A DNA stretch of 64,000 nt, from positions 1 through 64,000 of the forward strand of contig NZ_ATUD01000011.1 of the NCBI RefSeq assembly GCF_000420025.1, given 5' to 3'. This DNA comes from Patulibacter americanus DSM 16676. Lineage in GTDB: Bacteria > Actinomycetota > Thermoleophilia > Solirubrobacterales > Solirubrobacteraceae. The position numbers were made by a program, and so were the translations under genes. A model generated the notes under the pieces. That model ran no database searches, was not told the origin of the DNA, and worked only from the letters and a program-made list of their open reading frames with translations. Numbering within the stretch: the stretch's first letter is position 1; each line of letters starts with the position of its first letter. Shown here in pieces: positions 53,101 to 61,896 of the stretch.

Positions 53101-54783
53101 ATGTCCGACGTCGCCAGCCAGCCGCCCGCCGAGGGCGATGACCGCCAGACCCTGACCACGCGTCAGGGCCACCCGGTCTTCGACAACCAGAACCAGCGCA
53201 CCGTCGGGGAGCGCGGCCCGGCCACGCTCGAGAACTACCAGTTCCTCGAGAAGATCAGCCACTTCGACCGCGAGCGCATCCCGGAGCGCGTCGTGCACGC
53301 CCGCGGCGCCACGGCCTTCGGCGAGTTCGAGGCCTACGGCAAGGTCGGCGACGAGCCGATCGCCAAGTACACGCGCGCCAAGGTCCTGCAGCCCGGCGGC
53401 AAGTGCGAGGTCGCCGTCCGCTTCTCGACCGTCGCCGGCGGCCGTGACTCCTCCGAGGCCGCCCGCGACCCGCGCGGCTTCGCGGTGAAGATGTACACCG
53501 AGGACGGCAACTGGGACCTCGTCGGCAACAACCTGGGCGTGTTCTTCCTCCGCGACGCGATCAAGTTCCCGGACTTCATCCACTCGCAGAAGCCGGACCC
53601 GGTCACCTTCGAGCGCCAGGTGCCCAACCGCGTCTTCGACTTCGCGTCCCAGACGCCCGAGTCGCTGCACATGTTCAGCCTCGTGCTGAGCCCGCGCGGC
53701 CTCCCCGCGAGCTACCGCGAGATGCAGGGCTTCGGCGTCAACACCTACAAGTGGGTCAACGCGCAGGGCGAGACGAAGCTCGTCAAGTACCACTGGATCC
53801 CCGAGCAGCCCGTGCGCAGCTGGACCGAGGCCGACGCGGCCGTCGCCCAGAGCCAGGAGCTCGGCGTCCACACGAAGGACCTCTACGACGCGATCGACCG
53901 CGGCGACTTCCCGGCGTGGGAGCTGCGCGTGCAGCTCATGGACGACCACGACCACCCCGAGCTCGACTGGGACCCGCTCGACGACACGAAGGTCTGGCCG
54001 GAGAACGACTTCCCGGTCCTGCCCGTCGGCCGGATGGTCCTCAACCGCAAGCCCGAGAACTTCTTCCTCGAGAGCGAGCAGATCGCCTTCGGCACGGGCG
54101 TGCTCGTCGACGGCCTGGACTTCTCGGACGACAAGATGCTCGTCGGCCGCACGTTCTCCTACTCCGACACGCAGCGCTACCGCGTCGGCCCGAACTACCT
54201 GCAGCTCCCCGTCAACCAGCCCAAGGGCGTCGAGGGTGGCGCGCGGACGAACCAGCGCGACGGCCAGATGGCCTTCGACCAGGGCGTCGGCGGCGAGAAC
54301 CCGACGGTGAACTACGAGCCGTCGATCATCGGCGGCCTGCGCGAGGCCGAGGCCCCGACGCACGACGAGCAGGGCCCGGTCATCGAGGGTCGCCTGACCC
54401 GCAAGCGCATCAACCGCACGGACGACTACACCCAGGCCGGCGAGCGCTACCAGCTGTCCGAGCAGTGGGAGAAGGACGACCTCGTCGCGAACTGGATCGC
54501 GAACCTCGAGGCGTGCGACCGCCCGATCCAGGAGCGCATGGTCTGGCACCTGCTGCTGGCCGACGACGAGCTCGGCAAGCGCATCGGTGACGGCATCGGC
54601 ATCGGCGTCGACGACGTGAAGCACCTCAAGCCGCTGGCCTCGCAGGGCTGGGGCGAGAAGGAGCAGCAGCGCCTCGACAACCTGGGCAACAACGGCCCGC
54701 GCGACGTCTCGGGTCTGACGATGACGCACTGCGTGCCGAACGAGCGCGTGAACCTCGTCGACCAGGCCGTCGCCGCCGACTGA
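53101..54783 (+). CDS. Monofunctional haem catalase
   Basis: 560 residues, with GAGGAG 7 nt before ATG. Catalytic His66 in RVVHARG, the distal Asn in DLVGNN (143), and the haem-ligand motif R350-TFSY354-SDTQR, with Tyr354 as proximal ligand, are all present. [32 protein letters not shown] is typical of small-subunit (clade 3-like) catalases, but the 70-residue C-terminal extension is longer than minimal. No C-terminal flavodoxin-like domain. It dismutates hydrogen peroxide in the cytoplasm. The upstream dyads suggest peroxide or metal-responsive control. Confidence 0.96.
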   Translation: MSDVASQPPAEGDDRQTLTTRQGHPVFDNQNQRTVGERGPATLENYQFLEKISHFDRERIPERVVHARGATAFGEFEAYGKVGDEPIAKYTRAKVLQPGGKCEVAVRFSTVAGGRDSSEAARDPRGFAVKMYTEDGNWDLVGNNLGVFFLRDAIKFPDFIHSQKPDPVTFERQVPNRVFDFASQTPESLHMFSLVLSPRGLPASYREMQGFGVNTYKWVNAQGETKLVKYHWIPEQPVRSWTEADAAVAQSQELGVHTKDLYDAIDRGDFPAWELRVQLMDDHDHPELDWDPLDDTKVWPENDFPVLPVGRMVLNRKPENFFLESEQIAFGTGVLVDGLDFSDDKMLVGRTFSYSDTQRYRVGPNYLQLPVNQPKGVEGGARTNQRDGQMAFDQGVGGENPTVNYEPSIIGGLREAEAPTHDEQGPVIEGRLTRKRINRTDDYTQAGERYQLSEQWEKDDLVANWIANLEACDRPIQERMVWHLLLADDELGKRIGDGIGIGVDDVKHLKPLASQGWGEKEQQRLDNLGNNGPRDVSGLTMTHCVPNERVNLVDQAVAAD

Positions 54784-54795
54784 GTCACCCCCACC

Positions 54796-54903
54796 CGGTG
54801 CGCCGCGTTGGCGGTGCACCGGTCGGACGCGCCGCACCCCGCGGCGCGCGGACCGGCCCCTCGGGCCGCAGCACCCACCGGCCGGCGCCCTGCGTCGGCC
54901 GGT
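54796..54903. terminator. Cluster of four hairpins after catalase
   Basis: Arms 54796-54806/54811-54821 (11 bp with one G-U, loop GTTG); 54828-54835/54841-54848 (8 bp); 54854-54859/54863-54868 (6 bp); 54877-54884/54896-54903 (8 bp). They lie between the convergent catalase and secreted-protein genes, the third example in this window of several stable hairpins stacked at a gene end. Confidence 0.65.
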
Positions 54904-54920
54904 CGTCGTCCCGGGGTGGG

Positions 54921-55922
54921 CTAGCGCGTCAGCAGCGTCAGACCGAGGCAGGGAGCCGCGTCCGCCACGGGGTCCGAGGGCGACGAGCACCCGGCGTAGG
55001 AGGCGGCGGAGATCACGCTCTCGCCGGCGTCCAACCCGAGCTGGTAGACCGCCTCGGAGCCGGGGTCCGTGGCCGCCTGGACGGTGGACAGCATCCGCCC
55101 GGACGTCGTGGAGAACGTGGTGAGGTCGTTCGGGTGCCCGCCGCCGACGTTCCAGCGGGACACGTTCACCCGGGCCCCGTCGTGGGTGAGCGTCGGGCGG
55201 CCCATGCCGTTCTCCGACGCGCCGCCCGTGCTCTGGCGGAGCACTTGCCGGGCGCTGCTCCCGGCGATCCGCCAGACCGCGTCGGCCACCCCGGCGTCGA
55301 CCGGTCGGTAGCCGTGCGCGAACACGACGTCGCCCCGCCCGAGGGCGAGCTCGACGGGCGCGTAGGGCCGCGGGAACGTGAACGTCTTGCGCCCGGGGGC
55401 GCCCGGGCGGCGGGCCACGAGGACCGTCGGACGACCGCTGCTGATGCGGGTGTAGGCCACGCGGCCGCGGAACATCGCGACCGCGCCCCAGCGTGCCGAG
55501 CCCGGGATCCGCCTGGCGACCGGCGCGACCCCCGGGGTCAGCGGAACCGTCCACGTGTGGGACTTCGTCCCGAGCAGCGCGAGCGGGCGGCCCGACGCGT
55601 CGGTGCCGACGTCGATGCCGTCCGTGCCCTCCGGCAGGCGCAGGGCGAGCGGGCGGGCGGTCGTCGCACCGGCGTCGCGGACGGCCAGGGACCGCGGGCG
55701 GACCTCGCCGCTGCGGAGCTGCCGGCCCGTGAGCCAGGCGACCGTGCCGCCCTGGGCGGCAACGTGGGCGACGTCCGGCTCCGACGGGGCAAGCACGACG
55801 CGGCTCGCCGCGGAGGCGGTGGCCGGGGCCGCCGCGACGCCGGCGGCGCACACCGCGACGGCGGTCAGGCCGACGCGGCCGCGGGGGGAGCAGGGGGGAA
55901 GGGGGAGACGGGGTACACGCAT
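54921..55922 (-). CDS. Secreted beta-propeller-like protein
   Basis: 333 residues. Signal peptide about 16-40 ([23 protein letters not shown]). The mature part has repeated short strands ending 'vaW', 'lalLG', 'vaYtR', 'vvFaHG', in the way of WD40/TolB-like beta-propellers (about six blades of 45 residues), and two C-terminal Cys ([14 protein letters not shown]) likely joined by a disulphide. No enzymatic motif recognised. Exported; role unknown. Not obviously related to the Asp-box propellers at 7660-14698. Confidence 0.68.
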   Translation of the reverse strand: MRVPRLPLPPCSPRGRVGLTAVAVCAAGVAAAPATASAASRVVLAPSEPDVAHVAAQGGTVAWLTGRQLRSGEVRPRSLAVRDAGATTARPLALRLPEGTDGIDVGTDASGRPLALLGTKSHTWTVPLTPGVAPVARRIPGSARWGAVAMFRGRVAYTRISSGRPTVLVARRPGAPGRKTFTFPRPYAPVELALGRGDVVFAHGYRPVDAGVADAVWRIAGSSARQVLRQSTGGASENGMGRPTLTHDGARVNVSRWNVGGGHPNDLTTFSTTSGRMLSTVQAATDPGSEAVYQLGLDAGESVISAASYAGCSSPSDPVADAAPCLGLTLLTR

Positions 55923-55937
55923 GCCTTCCAGAACCTA

Positions 55938-56051
55938 CCGCCGCCCCCGGAGTAGCGGCGGCCCTCGTGAGAGTCGCGCCGCGGACTCTCATGAACCGGA
56001 CTTGGAGCCGGCCCGTGCGGCATGAACCGGCCTCGGGGCCGGCCGGTGCGG
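55938..56051. repeat. Intergenic hairpins and a 31-bp tandem repeat
   Basis: Hairpins: CCGCCGC/GCGGCGG (55938-55944, 55955-55961) and TGAGAGTC/GACTCTCA (55968-55975, 55984-55991; extends to 10 bp with a G-U). Then two 31-bp copies (55990-56020, 56021-56051), each starting CATGAACCGG and ending GTGCGG, with about four differences; each copy is itself partly self-complementary (CCGG...GGCCGG). The block sits after the GH114 stop codon and may be its terminator region. Confidence 0.7.
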
Positions 56052-56087
56052 CGGCAGACCGGTGCGCCGGCGGGGGCGCGTTCCGCC

Positions 56088-57008
56088 TCAGCAGGTGCGG
56101 AACGCGTGCCCGGGGGCTCCCCGCGGGACCAGGTCCCGGTCGCGGTACGTCACCGCGAGCTTCCGCCCCCGGGCCCGGCACGCGGACCGGAAGTTGCGGA
56201 CGCCGCCGGCGTCGTCGTACTCGACCTCGAGCACGCGCCGCCCGTAGGCGCGGGTGTAGGCGCCGCACTCGTCGTAGACCTGGCACTCCTCCGCGATGGC
56301 GAAGTCGAACCCGATCCTGCGGCCCCGGGACGCGAGCTCGGCGGCGTTCTTCTGCGCGATCGCGAGCCCGGCCGCGTGCGCCCGCGCCGTCAGGAGCCGG
56401 GCGAGCGCGACGTTGTCGGCCCGCCGTAGGCCGCCCCGCGAGCGCGTCCAGCTGTCGAGGTTGTCGGGCTCGACCGCGTCGAACCCGGCGGTGGCGCAGC
56501 CGTCCATCCATCCGCCGACGATCGTGGCGATCGCCTCCCGCTTCGCGGCCGTCGCGGTGTCGAGGAGGAACTCGTCGGGCCAGTCCTCGTCCGCAACGGG
56601 CCGCCCGTCCCGGCGCAGCAGCAGGTCCGGGTGCTCGGCCTTCCACCACGAGGCCTCGTCCGGCTGGGTCTGGAAGGCGTTGACGTAACAGACGCCGTAG
56701 CGGCCGCGAACGGGCGCGGCCCCGCGGTCACGGACGACGATCCGCACGCCCGACGGAGGGCGGTACGCGCCCCCGAGCTGGTAGTCGAAGGGCGCGTTCG
56801 CGGGCGGCAGCACGACGCGGGGGCCGGCGACCGCCGTGGCCGTCCCGCGGGTGGCGACGGCCATCCGGCCGGTCGCCGCGGCCGACCCACCGGTCGCGGG
56901 TGCCGTCTCGCCGGCCGCCACCGCGGTCCCACCGGTCGCCGCCGCAAGCCCACCCGCGGCCACGGCCAGCGCGACCACGGCGGCCGCGAGCCGCCCGCGC
57001 AGCGACAC
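56088..57008 (-). CDS. Secreted GH114 (endo-alpha-1,4-polygalactosaminidase-like) glycosidase
   Basis: 306 residues. Signal region then a Thr/Gly/Ala-repeat stretch (about 20-62, [10 protein letters not shown]-type units). The GH114 TIM-barrel runs from [19 protein letters not shown] to the end. Family marks are [31 protein letters not shown] with the acidic catalytic pair region, [28 protein letters not shown] and [10 protein letters not shown]. It is predicted to cleave a galactosamine-containing exopolysaccharide outside the cell. Six bp separate it from the upstream DUF1330 gene, so they may share a transcript. Confidence 0.85.
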   Translation of the reverse strand: MSLRGRLAAAVVALAVAAGGLAAATGGTAVAAGETAPATGGSAAATGRMAVATRGTATAVAGPRVVLPPANAPFDYQLGGAYRPPSGVRIVVRDRGAAPVRGRYGVCYVNAFQTQPDEASWWKAEHPDLLLRRDGRPVADEDWPDEFLLDTATAAKREAIATIVGGWMDGCATAGFDAVEPDNLDSWTRSRGGLRRADNVALARLLTARAHAAGLAIAQKNAAELASRGRRIGFDFAIAEECQVYDECGAYTRAYGRRVLEVEYDDAGGVRNFRSACRARGRKLAVTYRDRDLVPRGAPGHAFRTC

Positions 57009-57014
57009 CGGCGC

Positions 57015-57380
57015 CTACCGTCCCCAGGGCGTCGTCGCCTGCAGCACGGCCTCGTCGAGCCCGGCCGTCCGCAGGCCCGTGATGCCCTGGTACTCCGGGT
57101 CGGCCACCATCGCACTGAACGCCTCGCGGCTCGGGTAGCGGACGAGCAGCACGGCGTCCCACGCCCAGCCGTCCGGGGCGACGAGCGCCGTGTCGCAGTT
57201 CCCGACGTAGACGACCTCGCCGCCGACCCTCTCGAGGAAGGGTCCGATCTTGCGCGTGTACTCCTGGTACGACGCGACGCCGCCCTCGGCGTAGCGGAGC
57301 AGGTTCAGCATCACGACGGGGCCGCCCGGGTCCTCCTCGAGGTAGCGCTTGAGGTCCTGGCCGGTGGGGTCGACGCTCAT
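57015..57380 (-). CDS. DUF1330-family protein
   Basis: 121 residues. A dimeric alpha/beta-barrel (ferredoxin-like) fold. The family pattern is PVVMLNLLRYAEGG near the N-terminus, SYQEYTRKIGPFLERVGGEVVYVG in the middle, and WDAVLLVRYPSREAFSAMVADPEYQGI at the end. No known catalytic role. It lies directly before the GH114 gene on the same strand. Its promoter region borders an 84-bp inverted repeat. Confidence 0.85.
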   Translation of the reverse strand: MSVDPTGQDLKRYLEEDPGGPVVMLNLLRYAEGGVASYQEYTRKIGPFLERVGGEVVYVGNCDTALVAPDGWAWDAVLLVRYPSREAFSAMVADPEYQGITGLRTAGLDEAVLQATTPWGR

Positions 57381-57400
57381 GCGCCGACCCTAGCCGGGTG

Positions 57401-57484
57401 GTTGGTTCGGCCGTCGCGTAAGCACCGCGGCGCAGCGCTCTGCAAACCGTCGAGTCACGCTGCACTGACGGCCGCCGAACCAAC
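57401..57484. repeat. 84-bp element bounded by inverted repeats
   Basis: Outer arms GTTGGTTCGG (57401-57410) and CCGAACCAAC (57475-57484) are perfect; the stem continues CCGTC (57411-57415) with GACGG (57467-57471) after a 3-nt bulge. The interior has a small hairpin GCAG-CGCT-CTGC. It lies between DUF1330 and a lower-GC gene. The rest of 57485-57652 shows nothing I can name. Confidence 0.65.
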
Positions 57485-57652
57485 GTCGCGTTCAGCCCGG
57501 CGCTGCGGCAACCGCGGGGCGGACCCACGGGCCTTCCGGTACGGCACCCGTCTGCTCATCCGAGCCTAGACCCGATTCACCACGGAAGCGGTCCCGGCGG
57601 GGTGGGGCTCCGACACCCTCGAATGAGTCCCCCCCCCGAAGAGGCAACGATG

Positions 57653-58120
57653 TCAGACGTCGCAGACCACGCCGAGAATGATGAGGCCAACGGTCGCTGC
57701 GTAGATGAGGAGTGCTGCTGCCCCTGGGGAGAGTCGATCGGTTACAGCGGCATGTATCAGCAGGAACGTGGTCGCGCCAAGAACGGCGATGATTCCAACG
57801 GTCCCGAAGAGAGAGCCGGGAAACCCGTGGCGTTGGACCTTGAGAATGTCCGAGTGGCCGATTGCGCCTAGCGCTCCCACAGCCAGCATGACGCTCGCCA
57901 CGCTCAGCCAGGGGGCACCTTCGTCGCGATACAGCCGCTTTAGGAGGTCTGCCAGCATCGCCGCCGCCGCCAGCATCGTGAGCATCCCGCCCCACGCACG
58001 CCGGGCGTCTTCGCCGATGTCGAAAAAGAACAGGTAGGCCGCCCCCGCGAGCCCTGCGCACGCCAGGAGCGCTTTGCCGCTTTGCAGTGACCGCGACTCT
58101 GTCTCCATCGGATCGCCCAT
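57653..58120 (-). CDS. Polytopic membrane protein in a lower-GC segment
   Basis: 155 residues from ATG 58120 (ATGs at 58132 and 58108 are alternatives). About five hydrophobic helices: LLACAGLAGAAYLFFF, MLTMLAAAAMLADLL, LSVASVMLAVGALGAI, LFGTVGIIAVLGATTFLLIHAAV, AALLIYAATVGLIILGVV. No family recognised. Base composition drops to about 58-62 % GC by eye against more than 70 % nearby, with A/T-ending codons that neighbours avoid, pointing to recent acquisition. It is 53 bp beyond the PafBC stop. Confidence 0.7.
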   Translation of the reverse strand: MGDPMETESRSLQSGKALLACAGLAGAAYLFFFDIGEDARRAWGGMLTMLAAAAMLADLLKRLYRDEGAPWLSVASVMLAVGALGAIGHSDILKVQRHGFPGSLFGTVGIIAVLGATTFLLIHAAVTDRLSPGAAALLIYAATVGLIILGVVCDV

Positions 58121-58173
58121 GAGCGCGGGCATCCTACGCACGCCCGGCGCCACGTGCCTGGCCTCACGGCCCG

Positions 58174-60282
58174 TCAGTGCTCGAGCAGCCCGACGGCGAG
58201 CGTGCGGACGGCCTCGCGGGCGTCGCCCGGCTCGAGCACGACGAGGTCGCCGATCTCCGTCAGCACCTCGCGCACGAGCCAGTCCACGCCGGCGAAGGCG
58301 ATCTCGGTGACGAGCGCGCCGTCCTCGAGCTCCTCGGCGATCACGCGGCGCTCGCGCTCCCAGCGGGCGCGCTCCGGGCTGACCCAGACGCGGGCGCTGC
58401 GCGACGCGGGCAGCTCGCCCGTGCGCGGCCACCCCGCGACCTCGGCGGCCGGGTCGACCTCGGGACGACGCTCGAACGTCTCCTCGAGCACGTGCGCCTC
58501 GCGGATGCGGTCGAGGCGGAAGTGGCGGACGTCGTCGCGGGCGGGGTCGAACGCGGCGAGGTACCAGCCCTCGCGGCCGTTGATGAGCGCGTACGGCTCG
58601 ACCTTGCGGTGCGAGAACTGGTCCTCGTTGGGCTTGTAGTAGTCGAGCTCGATCATCCGGCGGTCGTGCGCCGCGCGGGAGATCAGGCGGGACAGGTCGC
58701 GGTCGTCGCCGCCGCCGTGCGCGACCTGCAGGCCGTGCTCGAGCGGGTCCTCGCCCAGCGCGTCGACGACCTTGCGGCGCACCTCGCCCAGCGTGCCGTC
58801 GGGGAAGTGGTCGCCGATCAGGTCGATGGCCGCCACGAGCGCCTTGGCCTCGACCGGCAGCAGCCGGGCGGGACGCGCGAAGTGGTCCGAGTACGGCTCG
58901 GGGTCGACGTCGACGTAGCCGTCGCTGGCGATCTCGGCGTAGAGGACGTAGCTGCCGCCGCCGAAGTTCACGACGTTCAGCACGTTGATGTCGTCGCGCA
59001 GCTCGGCCTCGGAGAGGTTCAGCCGGCCGAGCAGCTCCTGCAGCTCGAGCCGCTCCGTCGCGCGGCCCGCGTGGATGAGGATGGAGGCGAGGGTGACCAG
59101 GCGGGCGAACCGCTCGGGCCGGATGATCCCGTCGCGGGTCGGCGGCGCGTCGGCGTCGGGGTCGTCGACGGCCTCGAAGCGGCTGCCCGGGGCCGGAGCG
59201 AACGGGCCGGTGTGGCGGTCGCGCACGAGCTCGAGGCAGCGGCGGTACTCGTCGCGCAGCTCGGCCGGCTCGAGGATCTCGGCGTGCTCGCCGATCCGCA
59301 TGATCCAGCCGAGCAGGGCGCGCGGCACCCCGTACTCCGTGGTGAAGACGACGTCGGCCGGGGCGGTCGCGGCCTGGCCGGTCCGCGGTCCCTGGGGAGC
59401 CGCAGCGGGGTCCGGGGCGTCCGGCGCCTCGAGCGTCTCGAACGTGCCCTGGCGGCCGTGGGCGCGCTGCACCTGCCAGGCGATGCGCCCCGCGATGCGG
59501 ATCCGGGCGGTGCCGACCGTCTCGGACATCTGCCAATCGGCCCGGTCGCCGTAGGGGCGCGGGTCGAAGCCCTCCGGGCGGCGGAAGTCGTGCTCGGCCT
59601 TCGTGGCGTAGGCCACCTTGTCGCGGATCCGCGAGAGCCGGAAGACGCGCAGCTCGTCGCGGTCGTGGTCGCGGCCGAGCAGGTAGAACTGGCCGCCGCG
59701 GAAGAGCAGGTGGTACGGGTCGACCTTGCGCGGCTCGACCACGTCGCGGTGCAGCGAGTGGTACTCGAAGACGATCGTCTTGTTGCGGAAGATCGCCGAC
59801 TCGACCTTCGCCAGCCGCTGCGAGGGGTCGCGGCCGGCGACGCCCGCGGTGATGCCGAGGCCGACGAGCCGGGCGGCCGGCTCCTCGAGCGGGCTCGGGC
59901 GGCCCCAGGAGAGCTGCTGCAGCGCCAGGCGCAGCGGCTCCGCGTAGGCGAACTCGCCGTCCAGCAGGCTCAGCGCGAGCTGCAGGCTCGCGAGCTCCTC
60001 GTCCGAGAACGCGATCGGCGGCAGGTGGAAGTTCTCGCTGCGCAGCGAGTAGTGCTCCTGCTCCGCGCTGCCGTCGCCGGGACGCTCGATCGTGAGCTGG
60101 ATCCCGAGGGACTCGAGCTCCGCGCGGTCGGCGTAGAAGCGACGCGCGAAGGCGTCCTCGTTCATCCCGCTGTACCCCTCGACGTCGCGGCGGATCTCCA
60201 GCGCCGTGACCGGGCGGCGCTCCGCCATGAGGTACGAGATCAGCGAGAGCTGCCTGATCAGCTTCTCGGTGTCCTTCGCCAT
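58174..60282 (-). CDS. pafBC: Fused PafB-PafC WYL-domain transcription activator
   Basis: 702 residues from ATG 60282. Two tandem HTH-WYL units: HTH 1 about 1-60 (IRQLSLISYLMAERRPVTAL), WYL 1 about 158-230 (VEPRKVDPYHLLFRGGQFYLLGRD); HTH 2 about 388-440, WYL 2 about 530-600 (KVEPYALINGREGWYLAAFD). In most actinobacteria PafB and PafC are separate neighbouring genes; natural fusions occur in some. PafBC activates the LexA-independent DNA-damage response in mycobacteria, with WYL domains sensing a nucleic-acid signal. No proteasome genes are adjacent here. Confidence 0.92.
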   Translation of the reverse strand: MAKDTEKLIRQLSLISYLMAERRPVTALEIRRDVEGYSGMNEDAFARRFYADRAELESLGIQLTIERPGDGSAEQEHYSLRSENFHLPPIAFSDEELASLQLALSLLDGEFAYAEPLRLALQQLSWGRPSPLEEPAARLVGLGITAGVAGRDPSQRLAKVESAIFRNKTIVFEYHSLHRDVVEPRKVDPYHLLFRGGQFYLLGRDHDRDELRVFRLSRIRDKVAYATKAEHDFRRPEGFDPRPYGDRADWQMSETVGTARIRIAGRIAWQVQRAHGRQGTFETLEAPDAPDPAAAPQGPRTGQAATAPADVVFTTEYGVPRALLGWIMRIGEHAEILEPAELRDEYRRCLELVRDRHTGPFAPAPGSRFEAVDDPDADAPPTRDGIIRPERFARLVTLASILIHAGRATERLELQELLGRLNLSEAELRDDINVLNVVNFGGGSYVLYAEIASDGYVDVDPEPYSDHFARPARLLPVEAKALVAAIDLIGDHFPDGTLGEVRRKVVDALGEDPLEHGLQVAHGGGDDRDLSRLISRAAHDRRMIELDYYKPNEDQFSHRKVEPYALINGREGWYLAAFDPARDDVRHFRLDRIREAHVLEETFERRPEVDPAAEVAGWPRTGELPASRSARVWVSPERARWERERRVIAEELEDGALVTEIAFAGVDWLVREVLTEIGDLVVLEPGDAREAVRTLAVGLLEH

Positions 60283-60406
60283 CGCCGAAGGACTGTACGG
60301 CCCGCGGGGGCTCGGCGCGGGCCCGACGGGGTTTGCGCTCCCCGCACCGGATGGGCGATCGGGTCGGCCGCCGACCGGACGGGCGACGGCCCGACGGCCG
60401 CCGGAC

Positions 60407-61720
60407 TCAGGCGGCGTGCAGCCCGAGGCCCGAGGGCGCGTGGTCGATGAGCGACGTCTGGGCCGGCGGCTCCGGCGCGCGCGACGGGGCCTCGTCCGCC
60501 GGCGCCGGCTCGGCGTCGGGCTCGCGGGCGAGGGGCGCCGCCTCGGGCGCGGGCGCGTCGGGCACGGGCGCGTCGACCGCAGGCGCGTCCGCCACGGGCG
60601 CGTCGATCGGCGGCTCCCACTCCTCGACGGGACCGCCGGCCTCGGCGGACGCCGGCAGCGAGAGGTCCTCGGGGGCGTCGACGCCGCCCGCGAGCTCGGC
60701 CCCGACCGGCGGAGGCACGGGCGGGCCGGCCACGGGATCCGTCTCCGCGTGGCCGGGCGCCCCGGCGCCGCGGGCCGGGCCGAAGTAGGCCGGGCCCGAG
60801 AGCGCGCGGTCGTAGCCGCTCCACTCGTCGCCAGGCCCGAGGCCACGCTCGAGGCGGTCGAGGCTGCCCATCCGCGCGGCCAGGTCGTCGACGTGGTGGA
60901 CGAGCACCGCCTCGCGGGTGGCGGGCACCACGGGGCTGCCGTAGTCGAGCTTGCCGTGGTGGCTCAGCACGATGTGGCGCAGGGAGCGCGCGGTCTCGGG
61001 CGGGAAGCCCGGCAGGTCGCCCACGACCCGGCGGACGATCTCGTACCCGATGACGATGTGGCCCTCGAGCCGCCCCAGGTCCGTCAGCTCGGGCGAGACC
61101 GGGTCCGTCGTGTAGGTGTGGGCCTTGCCGATGTCGTGCAGCAGGGCGCCGCAGACCGCGACGTCGCGGTCGACCGGGGCGAACAGCGGGGCCATCGCCT
61201 CGACGCCCTCGGCCACGCGGAGCGTGTGGTCCAGCAGCCCGTGCGGGTAGGCCTCGTGGAAGTGCTTCGCGGCCGGGGCCATCCGGAACCGCGGCCAGAA
61301 CGCGCCGTCGCGGGCGAAGACCCGCTCCAGCAGGCGGCGGAGCCACACGTCCTGCGTGCGCTGCACCAGCGCGAAGAACCGCGCCTCGAGCGTAGCCACG
61401 GGCTCGGACGGGCCCTCCACGAGGGTCGAGAGGTCGACCTCGTCCTGCGGGATCGCCGTGAGGCGGTCGAGCTGGATCTGCCGGCCGAAGCGGTCGTGGA
61501 CCTCGAACCGGCCCGTGACGCGGACCGCCTGGCCCTTCACCGCGACCTGCTCGACGCTCTCGCAGTCGTCCCACACCATCGCGACGACGCTGCCCGTGCG
61601 GTCAGCGAGCTCGAGGCGGAGGAAGACGTCGTCGCTGCCCTTGCGCGTCCGGCGGTCGGCGCCGCGCACGAGGAGCACGTGGTCCACGGCCGATCCGTGC
61701 TCGAGCTCGCGGAGTTCCAT
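60407..61720 (-). CDS. OB-fold/HD-domain protein (YhaM-like 3'-5' exoribonuclease)
   Basis: 437 residues from ATG 61720. N-terminal OB-fold (about 10-95: HVLLVRGADRRTRKGSDDVFLRLELADRTGSV, KGQAVRVTGRFEV), then an HD domain with His165 (GLLDHTLRV), His195-Asp196 (LLHDIGK), His221 and His254-His255 (SHHGK) as metal ligands, as in YhaM exoribonucleases. Residues about 330-437 are a Pro/Ala/Asp-rich disordered tail with DAPVADAPAVDAP-type repeats. It lies 124 bp upstream of pafBC on the same strand, suggesting possible co-transcription with the damage regulator. Confidence 0.88.
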   Translation of the reverse strand: MELRELEHGSAVDHVLLVRGADRRTRKGSDDVFLRLELADRTGSVVAMVWDDCESVEQVAVKGQAVRVTGRFEVHDRFGRQIQLDRLTAIPQDEVDLSTLVEGPSEPVATLEARFFALVQRTQDVWLRRLLERVFARDGAFWPRFRMAPAAKHFHEAYPHGLLDHTLRVAEGVEAMAPLFAPVDRDVAVCGALLHDIGKAHTYTTDPVSPELTDLGRLEGHIVIGYEIVRRVVGDLPGFPPETARSLRHIVLSHHGKLDYGSPVVPATREAVLVHHVDDLAARMGSLDRLERGLGPGDEWSGYDRALSGPAYFGPARGAGAPGHAETDPVAGPPVPPPVGAELAGGVDAPEDLSLPASAEAGGPVEEWEPPIDAPVADAPAVDAPVPDAPAPEAAPLAREPDAEPAPADEAPSRAPEPPAQTSLIDHAPSGLGLHAA

Positions 61721-61896
61721 ACGGGCAAAGGTACGGCCGTTCCCGGACGGAGACGGGGGCTCGCGCGCCGGGGCGCCCGGGGCGCCGGTCGTCCACCGGT
61801 CCACGCAGCACCCCGAAAGGGAGGCATGTGTGACGAGCGGCCGAATAGGGAAGGTATGAGTCCCATGTGGGCGATACGCATCCGTAGGGTCGGGGC

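Noticed and set aside
57401-57484. Integron attC recombination site
   Set aside because: attC sites begin RYYYAAC and end GTTRRRY; here the polarity is reversed (begins GTTGG, ends CCAAC) and there is no integrase or cassette array.
57650-57871. Cys-containing plus-strand frame (MSDVADHAENDEANG...) opposite the lower-GC membrane gene
   Set aside because: It has a plausible start and looks protein-like because of the lower GC, but the opposite strand encodes five clear membrane helices over a longer frame, and no family pattern is seen on the plus strand.
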